Source of the DNA: Stagnimonas sp.
GTDB taxonomy: Bacteria > Pseudomonadota > Gammaproteobacteria > Nevskiales > Nevskiaceae
DNA length: 64,000 bases
Direction of reading: 5' to 3'
Assembly (NCBI GenBank): GCA_030696045.1
Contig: JAUYNO010000051.1
Coordinates: forward strand, 1 to 64,000
Shown here: positions 10,234 through 17,416 of the stretch, one piece after another
How the letters are laid out: each line of letters begins with the position of its first letter
How positions within the stretch are numbered: the first letter of the stretch is position 1
Made by a program: the position numbers and the translations under genes
Notes under the pieces: model-generated
Seen by the model: only the letters and a program-made list of their open reading frames with translations
Told to the model about the DNA's origin: nothing
Databases searched by the model: none

Positions 10234-10941
10234 CTAGTTGAGCAGGCGCCGATAGTCGTCCACCACCGCCGCGTAGCATTCGCAGGAAACCGCTTCCAGC
10301 CCGGACCGGTCGAGGATGCGGATCTCGCCCCGGGCATAGCCGATCAGATTCCGCGCCTGCAAGGCGCCGGCGGCGACGGTCACGCCGCTGCGGCGCACGC
10401 CGAGCATGTCGGCCAGAAACTGGTGGGTGAGATGGAAGTGATCGGCGTGCGCACGGTCGTGCGTCATCAGCAACCAGCGCGCCAGCCTGGCCTCGACCTC
10501 GTGAAAGCGAGTGCAGGCCGTGGTCTGCGCCAACTGCGCCATCAGCACATACAGATAGCGGTTCAGGCCGCGCAGGAGGATCGGGCTGACACTCGCCGCC
10601 TGCCGGAACTGGGCGGCGGTCATGCGCAGGGCACTGCCGGCGCCCTGCACCACCGCTCGCAGCGGCGCGCTGCCAACGCCCAGCACCATCGTCACTCCGA
10701 GCATGCCTTCGCTGCCGATCAGACCCATCTCCAGCGGCCGATGACCGGCCACCGAGACCACCAGGGAAATGAATCCGGTCAGCGGAAAATAGACGTGCCG
10801 AAATGGCTCGTCCGGCTCGCACAGCACCGCGCCAAAGGCCAGTTCGACCGGCTCACAGCGGGCCATGATCGGCCCACGTTCCGAACGCGGCAGCGCGTCG
10901 ATCAGACGGTTGACCACGGATGCCGACGAACCTGCGTGCAC
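10234..10941 (-). CDS. Crp/Fnr family transcriptional regulator (first of two)
   Basis: About 235 residues if the GTG at 10941 is used (GGGG about 7 bases upstream); the ORF track start at 11049 adds 36 unlikely residues, and a GTG at 10917 is also possible. It has an N-terminal cyclic-nucleotide-binding-like beta-roll (AFGAVLCEPDEPFRHVYFP, GSEGMLGV), a dimer helix (YLYVLMAQLAQTTACTRFH) and a C-terminal winged helix (THQFLADMLGVRRSGVTVAA). The recognition segment GVRRSGVT differs from the E. coli Crp type, and no Fe-S cysteine cluster like that of Fnr is seen. The C-terminal EAVSCECY motif is shared with the neighbouring paralogue. The effector is unknown. Confidence 0.85.
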   Translation of the reverse strand: MHAGSSASVVNRLIDALPRSERGPIMARCEPVELAFGAVLCEPDEPFRHVYFPLTGFISLVVSVAGHRPLEMGLIGSEGMLGVTMVLGVGSAPLRAVVQGAGSALRMTAAQFRQAASVSPILLRGLNRYLYVLMAQLAQTTACTRFHEVEARLARWLLMTHDRAHADHFHLTHQFLADMLGVRRSGVTVAAGALQARNLIGYARGEIRILDRSGLEAVSCECYAAVVDDYRRLLN

Positions 10942-11071
10942 GATACAACCCCGCAGCACGGTGATAGCCGGACGGCACGGGAGAGGTACTGAGACAATCC
11001 CGCCTTGGCAGTCTGTCACCGCCGGCGGCGTCCATCCGTTCGCTGGCACACGCAGCGACCGGGCGCCGGGC

Positions 11072-11812
11072 CTAGGGAATCGGAGCGGCCCTGGGACGGT
11101 CGGCCACGTACGGCAGCAGGCGGTCGGTTTCGCGCTTGACCACGGCGTAGCACTCGCAGCTCAGCGCTTCCAGCTTGGGACGATCCAGCACGGTGATCTG
11201 GCCGCGGTTGTATTCGATCACGCCGAGCTTCTGCAGCTTGCCGGCGGCTTCGGTGACGCCCTCGCGGCGGACGCCGAGCATGTTCGCGATCAGCTCCTGG
11301 GTCATGGTCAGCCGGTTGGCCGACAGCCGATCCAGCGACAGCAGCAGCCAGCGGCACAACTGCTGGTCGATGCTGTGATGGCGGTTGCAGACCGCGGTCT
11401 GCGCCATCTGCGTTATCAGGGCCTGGGTGTAGCGCAGCAGCAGCAGCATCAACTCGCCGTGCCGGTTGAACTCATTCTTGATCTGTTGCCCGGGCAGCCG
11501 GTAGGCCGAGCCCGCGCTCTGCACGATGGCCCGGCTCGGGGTGCTTTCGCCACCCATGAACAGAGAGATGCCAATCAGGCCCTCGTTGCCGACCACGGAG
11601 ATTTCCGCCGAGGCGCCGTTCTCCATGACATAGAGCAGGGAGACAATCGAGTCGGTCGGAAAATAGACGTGACGCAGGGTATCCCCCGACTCGTACAGGA
11701 CCTTTCCCAGCGGCAGCGGCACCAGCTCCAGCTGGGGCAGCAGTCGCTCCAGCACCGCCGGGGGCAGGGCTGCCAACAAGTGATTGGACCGTGGAGAAGG
11801 GTTGGTGGGCAT
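11072..11812 (-). CDS. Crp/Fnr family transcriptional regulator (second of two)
   Basis: 246 residues starting at MPTNPSPRS; the ORF track extension to 12103 runs into the divergent transporter and is non-coding. The beta-roll (GKVLYESGDTLRHVYFPTDS, VGNEGLIGISLFMG), dimer helix and winged helix (TQELIANMLGVRREGVTEAA) match the first regulator throughout, including C-terminal EALSCECY. The two are tandem paralogues with the same orientation and about 130 bases between them. The cyclic-nucleotide pocket residues of E. coli Crp are not obvious, so the ligand may differ. A divergent 208-bp region separates it from the DMT transporter. Confidence 0.87.
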   Translation of the reverse strand: MPTNPSPRSNHLLAALPPAVLERLLPQLELVPLPLGKVLYESGDTLRHVYFPTDSIVSLLYVMENGASAEISVVGNEGLIGISLFMGGESTPSRAIVQSAGSAYRLPGQQIKNEFNRHGELMLLLLRYTQALITQMAQTAVCNRHHSIDQQLCRWLLLSLDRLSANRLTMTQELIANMLGVRREGVTEAAGKLQKLGVIEYNRGQITVLDRPKLEALSCECYAVVKRETDRLLPYVADRPRAAPIP

Positions 11813-12020
11813 TCTGGATCGGTCGCGTTGCTGATCGGGAAATCCGCTTCCCGGCTGGGATCCCATGATCGGCCCAGGGATGTTCGCGGTCCGTACGGTA
11901 GCGCACTTTGTGCTCCCAGAAACCAGCGGCCGTGGCGCGAGCCCGGCGGTTTGTCGCCGCGCGTGGTCTTGCCCCGGTGTAGGCTGCGCGGCCCCTACTC
12001 CGCCGCCACGCAGGCCGGCC

Positions 12021-12908
12021 ATGCCCCAGACCGACAACCGACGCGGAATCATCGCCATGCTGCTGGCGGTGGTGCTGTTCACCTTGATGGATGCCTGCCT
12101 CAAGCTGCTGAGCCCGCACTATCCACCGATCCAGACGGCGGCCCTGCGCGGCCTGGCCTCGCTGCCGCTGGTGACGGTCTGGGTACTGAGCAGTGGCCGG
12201 GCGGCGACGCTGTTGCGCATCCGTTGGCGGCTGCACCTGTTCCGTGGCGTGCTGGGCATCGCGATGATGGCCTCGTTCAGCTACGCACTGCGCACGCTGC
12301 CGCTGGCGACCGCCTACAGCCTGTTCTTCATTGCTCCGCTGCTGATCACGGCGCTGTCGGGCCCGATGCTGGGCGAGACCGTGGGGCGCAATCGCTGGAT
12401 CGCGATTGCCTGCGGCCTGCTGGGCATGCTGGTGGTGCTGCGCCCGACCGGCGCGGGCCTGCAATTGCTGCCGGCGCTGGCGGTGCTGTTCGCCGCCGCT
12501 GGCTATGCCTTCAGCGCGATCACGGTGCGGATACTGGCGCGCACCGACAGCACGCAGGCGATGGTGTTCTGGCTGATGCTGCTGCTCGGCGGCGGCGCGG
12601 CCCTGGTGGCGGCACCCCACTGGGTGCCGATCGCGCCGGCGCACTGGTGGATACTCGCCGCGCTGGGGCTCTGCGGCACCGGCGGGCAGATCGCGATCAC
12701 CACCGCCTTCTCCAAAGGCGAGGCCAGCGTGATCGCGCCCCTGGAGTACTCGGCGCTGGCCTGGGCGCTGGGCCTGGACCTGCTGCTCTGGCAGGCGCTG
12801 CCGGACGGCATGACCCTGCTCGGCGCGGCCATCATCGTCGCGGCCGGCATCTTCCTGATCCGTCGCGAAACCGCGCCCAAGGCGGCGCTGCCGGAGTGCT
12901 CGCCCTGA
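12021..12908 (+). CDS. DMT superfamily (EamA domain) transporter
   Basis: 295 residues starting at MPQTDNRRG (12021); the ORF track start at 11865 adds a Pro/Arg-rich stretch without membrane character. Two EamA repeats give about ten hydrophobic helices (MLLAVVLFTLMDACLKLLS at the N-terminus, AIACGLLGMLVVLRP in the middle, GAAIIVAAGIFLIRRE at the end). The conserved PLEYSALAWA segment near helix 9 is typical of RhaT/EamA exporters. It lies in the inner membrane and probably exports small metabolites, perhaps amino acids. It ends 50 bases before the ilv leader peptide, but that unit appears to have its own promoter and attenuator. Confidence 0.85.
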   Translation: MPQTDNRRGIIAMLLAVVLFTLMDACLKLLSPHYPPIQTAALRGLASLPLVTVWVLSSGRAATLLRIRWRLHLFRGVLGIAMMASFSYALRTLPLATAYSLFFIAPLLITALSGPMLGETVGRNRWIAIACGLLGMLVVLRPTGAGLQLLPALAVLFAAAGYAFSAITVRILARTDSTQAMVFWLMLLLGGGAALVAAPHWVPIAPAHWWILAALGLCGTGGQIAITTAFSKGEASVIAPLEYSALAWALGLDLLLWQALPDGMTLLGAAIIVAAGIFLIRRETAPKAALPECSP

Positions 12909-12943
12909 GCGCCGGGGGGCTTTCCTTCCGCGCACGGCCTCGC

Positions 12944-12949
12944 CATAAT
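12944..12949 (+). promoter_or_regulatory. Possible -10 box (CATAAT) of the ilv leader transcript
   Basis: CATAAT lies 8 bases before the leader ATG. If used, transcription would start within a few bases of the start codon, giving a leaderless or nearly leaderless message. A -35 match about 18 bases upstream (CTTTCC) is poor. This is an inference from sequence only. Confidence 0.35.
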
Positions 12950-12957
12950 CCGCGCCC

Positions 12958-13020
12958 ATGAAGCTCTCCCGCGCCCTCAAAGCCATTCTCGTCGTCGCCG
13001 TCGTTACCGACGCGTCGTAG
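12958..13020 (+). CDS. ilv operon leader peptide (attenuation control)
   Basis: A 20-residue ORF, MKLSRALKAILVVAVVTDAS, too short for the ORF track. Codons 10-16 encode Ile-Leu-Val-Val-Ala-Val-Val, the branched-chain amino acids whose charged tRNA levels control ilv leaders in enterobacteria. The stop codon lies inside one arm of a predicted antiterminator and is followed 18 bases later by a strong terminator hairpin, then acetolactate synthase. The peptide itself needs no function; ribosome position during its translation is what matters. The spacing and the nested hairpins make chance unlikely, although I cannot place it in a named leader family. Confidence 0.88.
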   Translation: MKLSRALKAILVVAVVTDAS

Positions 13021-13055
13021 GGGAGCTGCTGAATCACCAAACCCCTGCCGACGCG
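13011..13055 (+). promoter_or_regulatory. Predicted antiterminator hairpin of the ilv attenuator
   Basis: CGCGTCGTAGGGG (13011-13023) can pair with CCCCTGCCGACGCG (13042-13055) through 13 base pairs, one of them G-U, with one bulged C at 13049. The 5' arm covers the last two sense codons and the stop of the leader peptide; the 3' arm is the ascending arm of the terminator. Pairing is therefore mutually exclusive with termination. A ribosome stalled at the Ile/Leu/Val codons leaves the 5' arm free; one that reaches the stop covers it. Confidence 0.7.
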
Positions 13056-13074
13056 AAATCGGCAGGGGTTTTTC
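13039..13074 (+). terminator. ilv attenuator terminator
   Basis: AAACCCCTGCCGA (13039-13051) and TCGGCAGGGGTTT (13059-13071) form a perfect 13-bp stem with a 7-base loop, followed by a T-rich tract TTTTTCTTT. It lies between the leader peptide and acetolactate synthase, about 60 bases before the start codon. Confidence 0.92.
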
Positions 13075-13133
13075 TTTGAGCTTCACCCCCCGCCGGTTCC
13101 ACGTCCCAGGGTCTTCGCAACCAGGACGTAGCA

Positions 13134-14828
13134 ATGAACCAGACCATCACCGGCGCAGAACTGATCGTGCAATTGCTGGAGCGCCAGGGTGTCGACCTTG
13201 TCGCCGGCATTCCCGGTGGCGCAATCCTGCCGCTCTACGAGGCGCTGGGCGGCGACACCCGCGTGCGCCACGTGCTGGCCCGGCACGAGCAAGCCGCGGG
13301 CTTCATCGCGCAAGGCATGGCGCGCGTCACCGGCAGGGCCGGCGTCTGCATCGCCACCTCCGGCCCCGGCGTGACCAACCTGCTCACCGCCATCGCCGAC
13401 GCCAAGCTGGACTCGGTGCCCCTGGTCTGCATCACCGGCCAGGTGCCGCAGGCGCTGATCGGCACCGATGCCTTCCAGGAGGTGAAGACCGGGCATCTGG
13501 TGGACTCCATCACCAAGGCCAACTTCTTCGCCCGCTCGGTGGACGAGCTGCTGTGGATGATTCCGGAGGCCTTCCGCATCGCCGAGTCCGGCCGACCCGG
13601 CCCGGTGCTGGTGGACGTGCCCAAGGACGTGCAGCTGCAGCGCATCGCCCTGCCCCTACCGCCGGCACCGGAGCTGGGCGAGACCGGCGAGCAGCAACGG
13701 CCGCCGACGCCGACCGCCTGGGCCACGGCGGCGGCGATGATCAATGCGGCGCAACGGCCAGTGCTGTATCTCGGTGGCGGGGTGGTGAAGGCGCGGGCCT
13801 GGGAGGCGGCGCGCGAGCTGGCGGAGAAGGCCGGGCTGCCGACCACCACCACGCTGATGGCCCTGGGTGCCTTGCCACACGGCCATCCGCTGAGCCTGGG
13901 CATGCTCGGCATGCACGGCGCCCAGGCCACCAACCGGGTGCTCGATGAATGCGATCTGCTAATCGCGGTGGGTGCGCGCTTCGACGACCGCGCCACCGGC
14001 CGACCGAGCGGCTTCTGCCCGAATGCCCAGATCATCCACGTCGACCTCGATGCCCGCGAGTTCGGCAAGATCAAGACGCCAACACTGGCGCTGCAAAGCG
14101 ATGCCCTGCGCGCCTTGCAGACCCTGCTGCCGCGCCTGCGTGCGCAATCACGGCCGGGCTGGCTGGCCCGCGTCGCGACGCTGCGGGCGACCTATCCCGC
14201 CGAACCGCCACGCGACAGCCTGATGGACCCGCTGGGCCTGATCGCCGCCGTGGCCAAGCTGGCCGGGCCGGAGGCGCTGATCAGCACCGACGTGGGCCAG
14301 CACCAGATGTGGGTGGCGCAGCACTATCCCTTCGCGCGCCCGGATCGCTGGCTGACCTCGGGCGGGCTCGGGACCATGGGCTTCGGCCTGCCGGCCGCCA
14401 TCGGCGCCGCCCTGGCGCGCCCCGATCTGCCCACGGTCTGCTTCACCGGCGACGGCAGCCTGCTGATGAACGTGCAGGAACTGGCGACGCTGGCCGAACT
14501 GGACCTGCCGGTGAAGATCGTGCTGATGGACAACGCCGCGCTGGGGCTGGTGCGCCAGCAGCAGACGCTGTTCTACCGGCAGCGCCACGTCGCCTCCAAC
14601 TACGTGACGCCGACCGACTTCGGCAAGGTGGCGGAGGCCTTCGGCATCCGCAGCTGGGATCTCGGGCGGCTGCGCAATCCGCAGAAGCGGCTGGAGGAAG
14701 CCTTCAGAGCACCCGGCCCGGCACTGATCCGCGTGCCCATCGCCGCCGACCGCCAGGTGCTGCCGATGGTGATGCCAGGGCGGTCGAATCTGGAGGTGGT
14801 GGAGCAGTACGTGGATACGGAGACCTGA
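13134..14828 (+). CDS. ilvG: Acetolactate synthase, catalytic (large) subunit, IlvG-like
   Basis: 564 residues; a TPP-, FAD- and Mg-dependent cytosolic enzyme that joins two pyruvates, or pyruvate and 2-oxobutyrate, in the first common step of valine, leucine and isoleucine synthesis. Visible are the catalytic Glu52 in ARHEQAAGF, the TPP-binding GDGSLLMN segment (about residue 442), the IATSGPGVTNLLT and GTDAFQE motifs, and the three-domain length. Full length and intact. Expression is probably set by the attenuator just upstream. No regulatory small subunit (ilvM/ilvN/ilvH) follows; instead a tautomerase gene begins one base after the stop. The small subunit may be encoded elsewhere, or the enzyme may work without one. 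Confidence 0.95.
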   Translation: MNQTITGAELIVQLLERQGVDLVAGIPGGAILPLYEALGGDTRVRHVLARHEQAAGFIAQGMARVTGRAGVCIATSGPGVTNLLTAIADAKLDSVPLVCITGQVPQALIGTDAFQEVKTGHLVDSITKANFFARSVDELLWMIPEAFRIAESGRPGPVLVDVPKDVQLQRIALPLPPAPELGETGEQQRPPTPTAWATAAAMINAAQRPVLYLGGGVVKARAWEAARELAEKAGLPTTTTLMALGALPHGHPLSLGMLGMHGAQATNRVLDECDLLIAVGARFDDRATGRPSGFCPNAQIIHVDLDAREFGKIKTPTLALQSDALRALQTLLPRLRAQSRPGWLARVATLRATYPAEPPRDSLMDPLGLIAAVAKLAGPEALISTDVGQHQMWVAQHYPFARPDRWLTSGGLGTMGFGLPAAIGAALARPDLPTVCFTGDGSLLMNVQELATLAELDLPVKIVLMDNAALGLVRQQQTLFYRQRHVASNYVTPTDFGKVAEAFGIRSWDLGRLRNPQKRLEEAFRAPGPALIRVPIAADRQVLPMVMPGRSNLEVVEQYVDTET

Positions 14829-14829
14829 T

Positions 14830-15225
14830 ATGCCCGCAACACTGATCGAGATTCGCCGCCACTACAGCGGGGAGCAGGAGATCGCCATCATCGAGGCCGT
14901 GCACTCGGCGCTGGTGTCCAGCTTCAGGATTCCGGCGGGCGACAGGACCGTGAGACTGGTGGTGCACGAACCCCATCGCATGGTCTGTTCGCCCAACCTC
15001 GCCCATCCCGAGCTGTTCACGCTGGTCAGCATCGACGCTTTCGCGGGCCGGTCACTGGACGCGAAGCGCTCGCTCTACCAGACCATCGTCAGCAACCTTG
15101 AGCCGCTGGGCATTCCCAGGAACCACATCAAGATTCTTCTGCGGGAACTCCCCAAGGAGAACTGGGGAATTCGTGGCGGCCAGGCGGGATGCGACCTCGA
15201 CCTCGGCTTCAAGGTCGAGGTCTAG
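14830..15225 (+). CDS. Tautomerase superfamily protein (Tautomerase_2 type)
   Basis: 131 residues. The sequence begins MPATLIEI, so removal of Met would expose the Pro1 that serves as general base in this superfamily. The C-terminal ILLRELPKENWGIRGGQAG matches the PxENWSF/G-type segment of the malonate-semialdehyde-decarboxylase-like branch. Small cytosolic enzyme; the substrate is not known. It begins one base after the ilvG stop codon, so the two are probably co-transcribed and translationally coupled. Its place in a branched-chain amino acid operon is unusual and may mean it handles an enol or keto acid by-product, but that is a guess. Confidence 0.85.
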   Translation: MPATLIEIRRHYSGEQEIAIIEAVHSALVSSFRIPAGDRTVRLVVHEPHRMVCSPNLAHPELFTLVSIDAFAGRSLDAKRSLYQTIVSNLEPLGIPRNHIKILLRELPKENWGIRGGQAGCDLDLGFKVEV

Positions 15226-15249
15226 CGACCCGCGCCACCTGCACGCCGA

Positions 15250-16146
15250 CTAGGCCTTCTCGCCCCCCAGTGCCTCGACCAGATCGGCCAGCAGCTGCGT
15301 CAGTGTGCCGGTCATCAGCGTGAAGTCGGCCTCGAACTGCTGCTCCGGCGTGGCGAAGCTGGACTCGTCACCGTTCTTGTCCATTTCCAGGAACTTCAGG
15401 CGCTTGACCTGGAACGGCTCCTGCAACAGCAGGCTCAGGCGCTCGCGCCAGACCAGGCCGACGCGGGTGGCGAGCTTGCCGCCGCTGATGTGCTCGCGGA
15501 TTTCCTTCACCGACAGGTCGTGGCGCAGGTAGCGCACGGTGGCGCCGTCCTCGCCGGTGCCTTTCAGCTCGCACTCGCTGTCGAGTGCGAAGTCGCGCGT
15601 GGCCTTGCCGAGCGTCAGCCACTGGGTCATGGCACCCTGCGGCGACATCTCGGTCTCGAGCCGGGTCACCGGCAGCTCGCCGAGACTGTTGCGCAACTGC
15701 TCCAGCAACTCCTCGGCACGGTTGGCGCTACTGGCATCCACCACCAGCCAGCGGCCGACCGGGTCGATCCAGGCGCTGGTCCGGCTGCGCTTGGCGAAGG
15801 CGCGCGGCAGCAGCTCGGCGGTCACCCGCTCCTTCAGGTCACGCAGCTGCTTGCGGCCAGGCTTGTAGCCCTGCTTCTGCTCCAGCTCGGCGGCGCGCTC
15901 CAGCGCTTCCTGGTTGACCACGCTGGCGGGCAGGATCTTCGACTCGCTGCCCATGGCGATCAGCAGGTGCTTGCCCTGGCTGGCGACGAGCTGGGCCTCA
16001 CCGACCGGCGGCACCCAGCCCCGGGTCTGCAGGCTCAGGCCACTGCAGGGCATCAACGGCTGCTTGGCGAGCACGGCTTCGAGGCCGCCCGGGGTCATCG
16101 CCCAGCCGGCGGCGAGACGGTAGATCTGCAGGTTCTTGAACCACAT
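15250..16146 (-). CDS. rdgC: Recombination-associated protein RdgC
   Basis: 298 residues, the usual length for RdgC. The N-terminus MWFKNLQIYRLA, the internal ETEMSPQGAMTQWL and the C-terminal LVWRERLSLLLQEPFQVKRL match the family. RdgC is a ring-shaped dimer that binds double-stranded DNA without sequence preference and limits RecA filament formation. It is a stand-alone gene convergent with the tautomerase and divergent from the FHA gene, whose track ORF overlaps its start only because of an over-extended start. Confidence 0.96.
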   Translation of the reverse strand: MWFKNLQIYRLAAGWAMTPGGLEAVLAKQPLMPCSGLSLQTRGWVPPVGEAQLVASQGKHLLIAMGSESKILPASVVNQEALERAAELEQKQGYKPGRKQLRDLKERVTAELLPRAFAKRSRTSAWIDPVGRWLVVDASSANRAEELLEQLRNSLGELPVTRLETEMSPQGAMTQWLTLGKATRDFALDSECELKGTGEDGATVRYLRHDLSVKEIREHISGGKLATRVGLVWRERLSLLLQEPFQVKRLKFLEMDKNGDESSFATPEQQFEADFTLMTGTLTQLLADLVEALGGEKA

Positions 16147-16258
16147 GGGAGATGCCGAAACTTACGGGGCGGGCGATGATAGTGGAGCGCCGACGCTTGC
16201 GGGGACCCGAGCAACACGTCAGGCTATTTCCACAACGAGTGCAGCACACAAGAAAACC

Positions 16259-17317
16259 ATGGTGAAGCTGGTCTGGAAGGTGCCCGGGCAGGCGCCTCTC
16301 GCATTTCCCCTGCGACAGGAGCGGGTCTCCGTTGGTCGCGATGCGGGCAACGACATCCGTCTGCCGGAACCGGCGGTCAGCTCGCGCCACGCCACCATCA
16401 TCCGCAAGGCCGGCCGGGTGGTGTTGCACGACCTCAAGTCCAGCAACGGCACCTGGGTCAACGGCGCCCGGATCGACAACCAGGAACTGGTCCACGGCGA
16501 CATGGTCGCGTTTGGCCGGGTGGTGATGGCCTTCATCGACGAAGACCTGGAAGCACCTGCGCCGCCGCCCAAGCCGGCGGCGCACGCCGATGCCCCGCCG
16601 CGCCGGGTGATCTCGGCGCCGCCGCCGTCACCTGCACCGTCACCTGCGGCATCGCCTGCACCGGTGCCGGCGCCCCCGTCGGCACCGCCGCCGCTGCCGC
16701 CCTTGGCCTGGCCCGCTCCAGCCAGCCCCGCGCGCGCCAGCAGCAGCAGCAGTAGCGTCGATCTGGAGGCAACCCTGCCACGGCTGGTGGCGATGGCGCC
16801 CGCCGCCGCTCCTGCCGCCGCGGATCAACCCGGATCCCTGGCGCTGGACGCGACCCTGCCGCGTCTGCTGGATCCCGCCGCCGGCGATACCCTGCCCCGC
16901 CCACCGCCACCGGTAGCGACCGGGCCGGACCTGAAGGAGCTGGACCGCCTGCTGGGGTCGATCCGCAGCTTCCGCGACCAGGAAACTGACGTGGTGCGGC
17001 AGCGGCAGGCGGAGCTGCTGCACGAGTGGCGCGCCACACTCAGCTATGCCGAGGCGATGAAGGCGCGTCTGGCCGACGAAAGCCGTATCCGCTTCTTCGA
17101 CGTCTCGGAACGCCGCCAGGAGATTGTGCTGCGCATCGTCCGCATCCCCGGCGAGCCGAACCGCCTGCTGTCCTTGACCTGGGGGCACCCGGACCAGCGC
17201 GACAAGGCGCCGGACGGCATCTGGATGCGCGCGACCCACAATCCCGACCGGCGCTTTTACAAGTCCGCCGAAGCGGTGCGCGAACTGGTGGCTACCTTGG
17301 CGTCATTTCTGGCGTAG
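16259..17317 (+). CDS. FHA-domain protein with Pro/Ala-rich linker
   Basis: 352 residues starting at MVKLVWKVPG (16259); the track start at 16136 would overlap rdgC. Residues about 20-90 form an FHA phosphothreonine-binding domain with VSVGRDAGNDIRLPE, SSRHATI and SSNGTWVNG. Residues about 100-255 are a low-complexity Pro/Ala linker carrying short repeated LEATLPRLV/LDATLPRLL motifs, whose Thr could be phosphorylated and bound by an FHA domain. The C-terminal 100 residues are helical and end in a compact domain (RFFDVSERRQEIVLRIVRIP, RRFYKSAEAVREL) that I do not recognise. The stop codon lies inside a perfect inverted repeat. Partner kinases are not encoded nearby. Confidence 0.8.
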   Translation: MVKLVWKVPGQAPLAFPLRQERVSVGRDAGNDIRLPEPAVSSRHATIIRKAGRVVLHDLKSSNGTWVNGARIDNQELVHGDMVAFGRVVMAFIDEDLEAPAPPPKPAAHADAPPRRVISAPPPSPAPSPAASPAPVPAPPSAPPPLPPLAWPAPASPARASSSSSSVDLEATLPRLVAMAPAAAPAAADQPGSLALDATLPRLLDPAAGDTLPRPPPPVATGPDLKELDRLLGSIRSFRDQETDVVRQRQAELLHEWRATLSYAEAMKARLADESRIRFFDVSERRQEIVLRIVRIPGEPNRLLSLTWGHPDQRDKAPDGIWMRATHNPDRRFYKSAEAVRELVATLASFLA

Positions 17318-17388
17318 CCAGAAATGCTGAAGCGCTGATCTGGCGTAGCGAGAAATGCAAGGAGCTGATCTGGCGTAGCCGGAAATGC
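17308..17388 (+). repeat. Three degenerate ~30-bp tandem repeats with an inverted repeat at the 3' end of the FHA gene
   Basis: TCTGGCGTAGCCAGAAATGC begins at 17308, 17339 and 17369 with one or two changes per copy. Just before and through the first copy, CATTTCTGGC-GTA-GCCAGAAATG is a perfect 10-bp inverted repeat that includes the stop codon (TAG 17315-17317). No T-tract follows. The array has grown from the end of the coding sequence into the gap before the metallophosphoesterase. Confidence 0.75.
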
Positions 17389-17416
17389 GGGACGACCGAT
17401 TCCCGTCGGGCACGAC

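Noticed and set aside
10865-12961. 698-residue plus-strand ORF across the two Crp/Fnr genes and the transporter
   Set aside because: Shadow of two regulators and out of frame with the DMT transporter; no recognisable domain.
17308-17388. CRISPR-like array
   Set aside because: Three imperfect copies with about 10-base unique segments and a stop codon in the first unit; no cas genes nearby.
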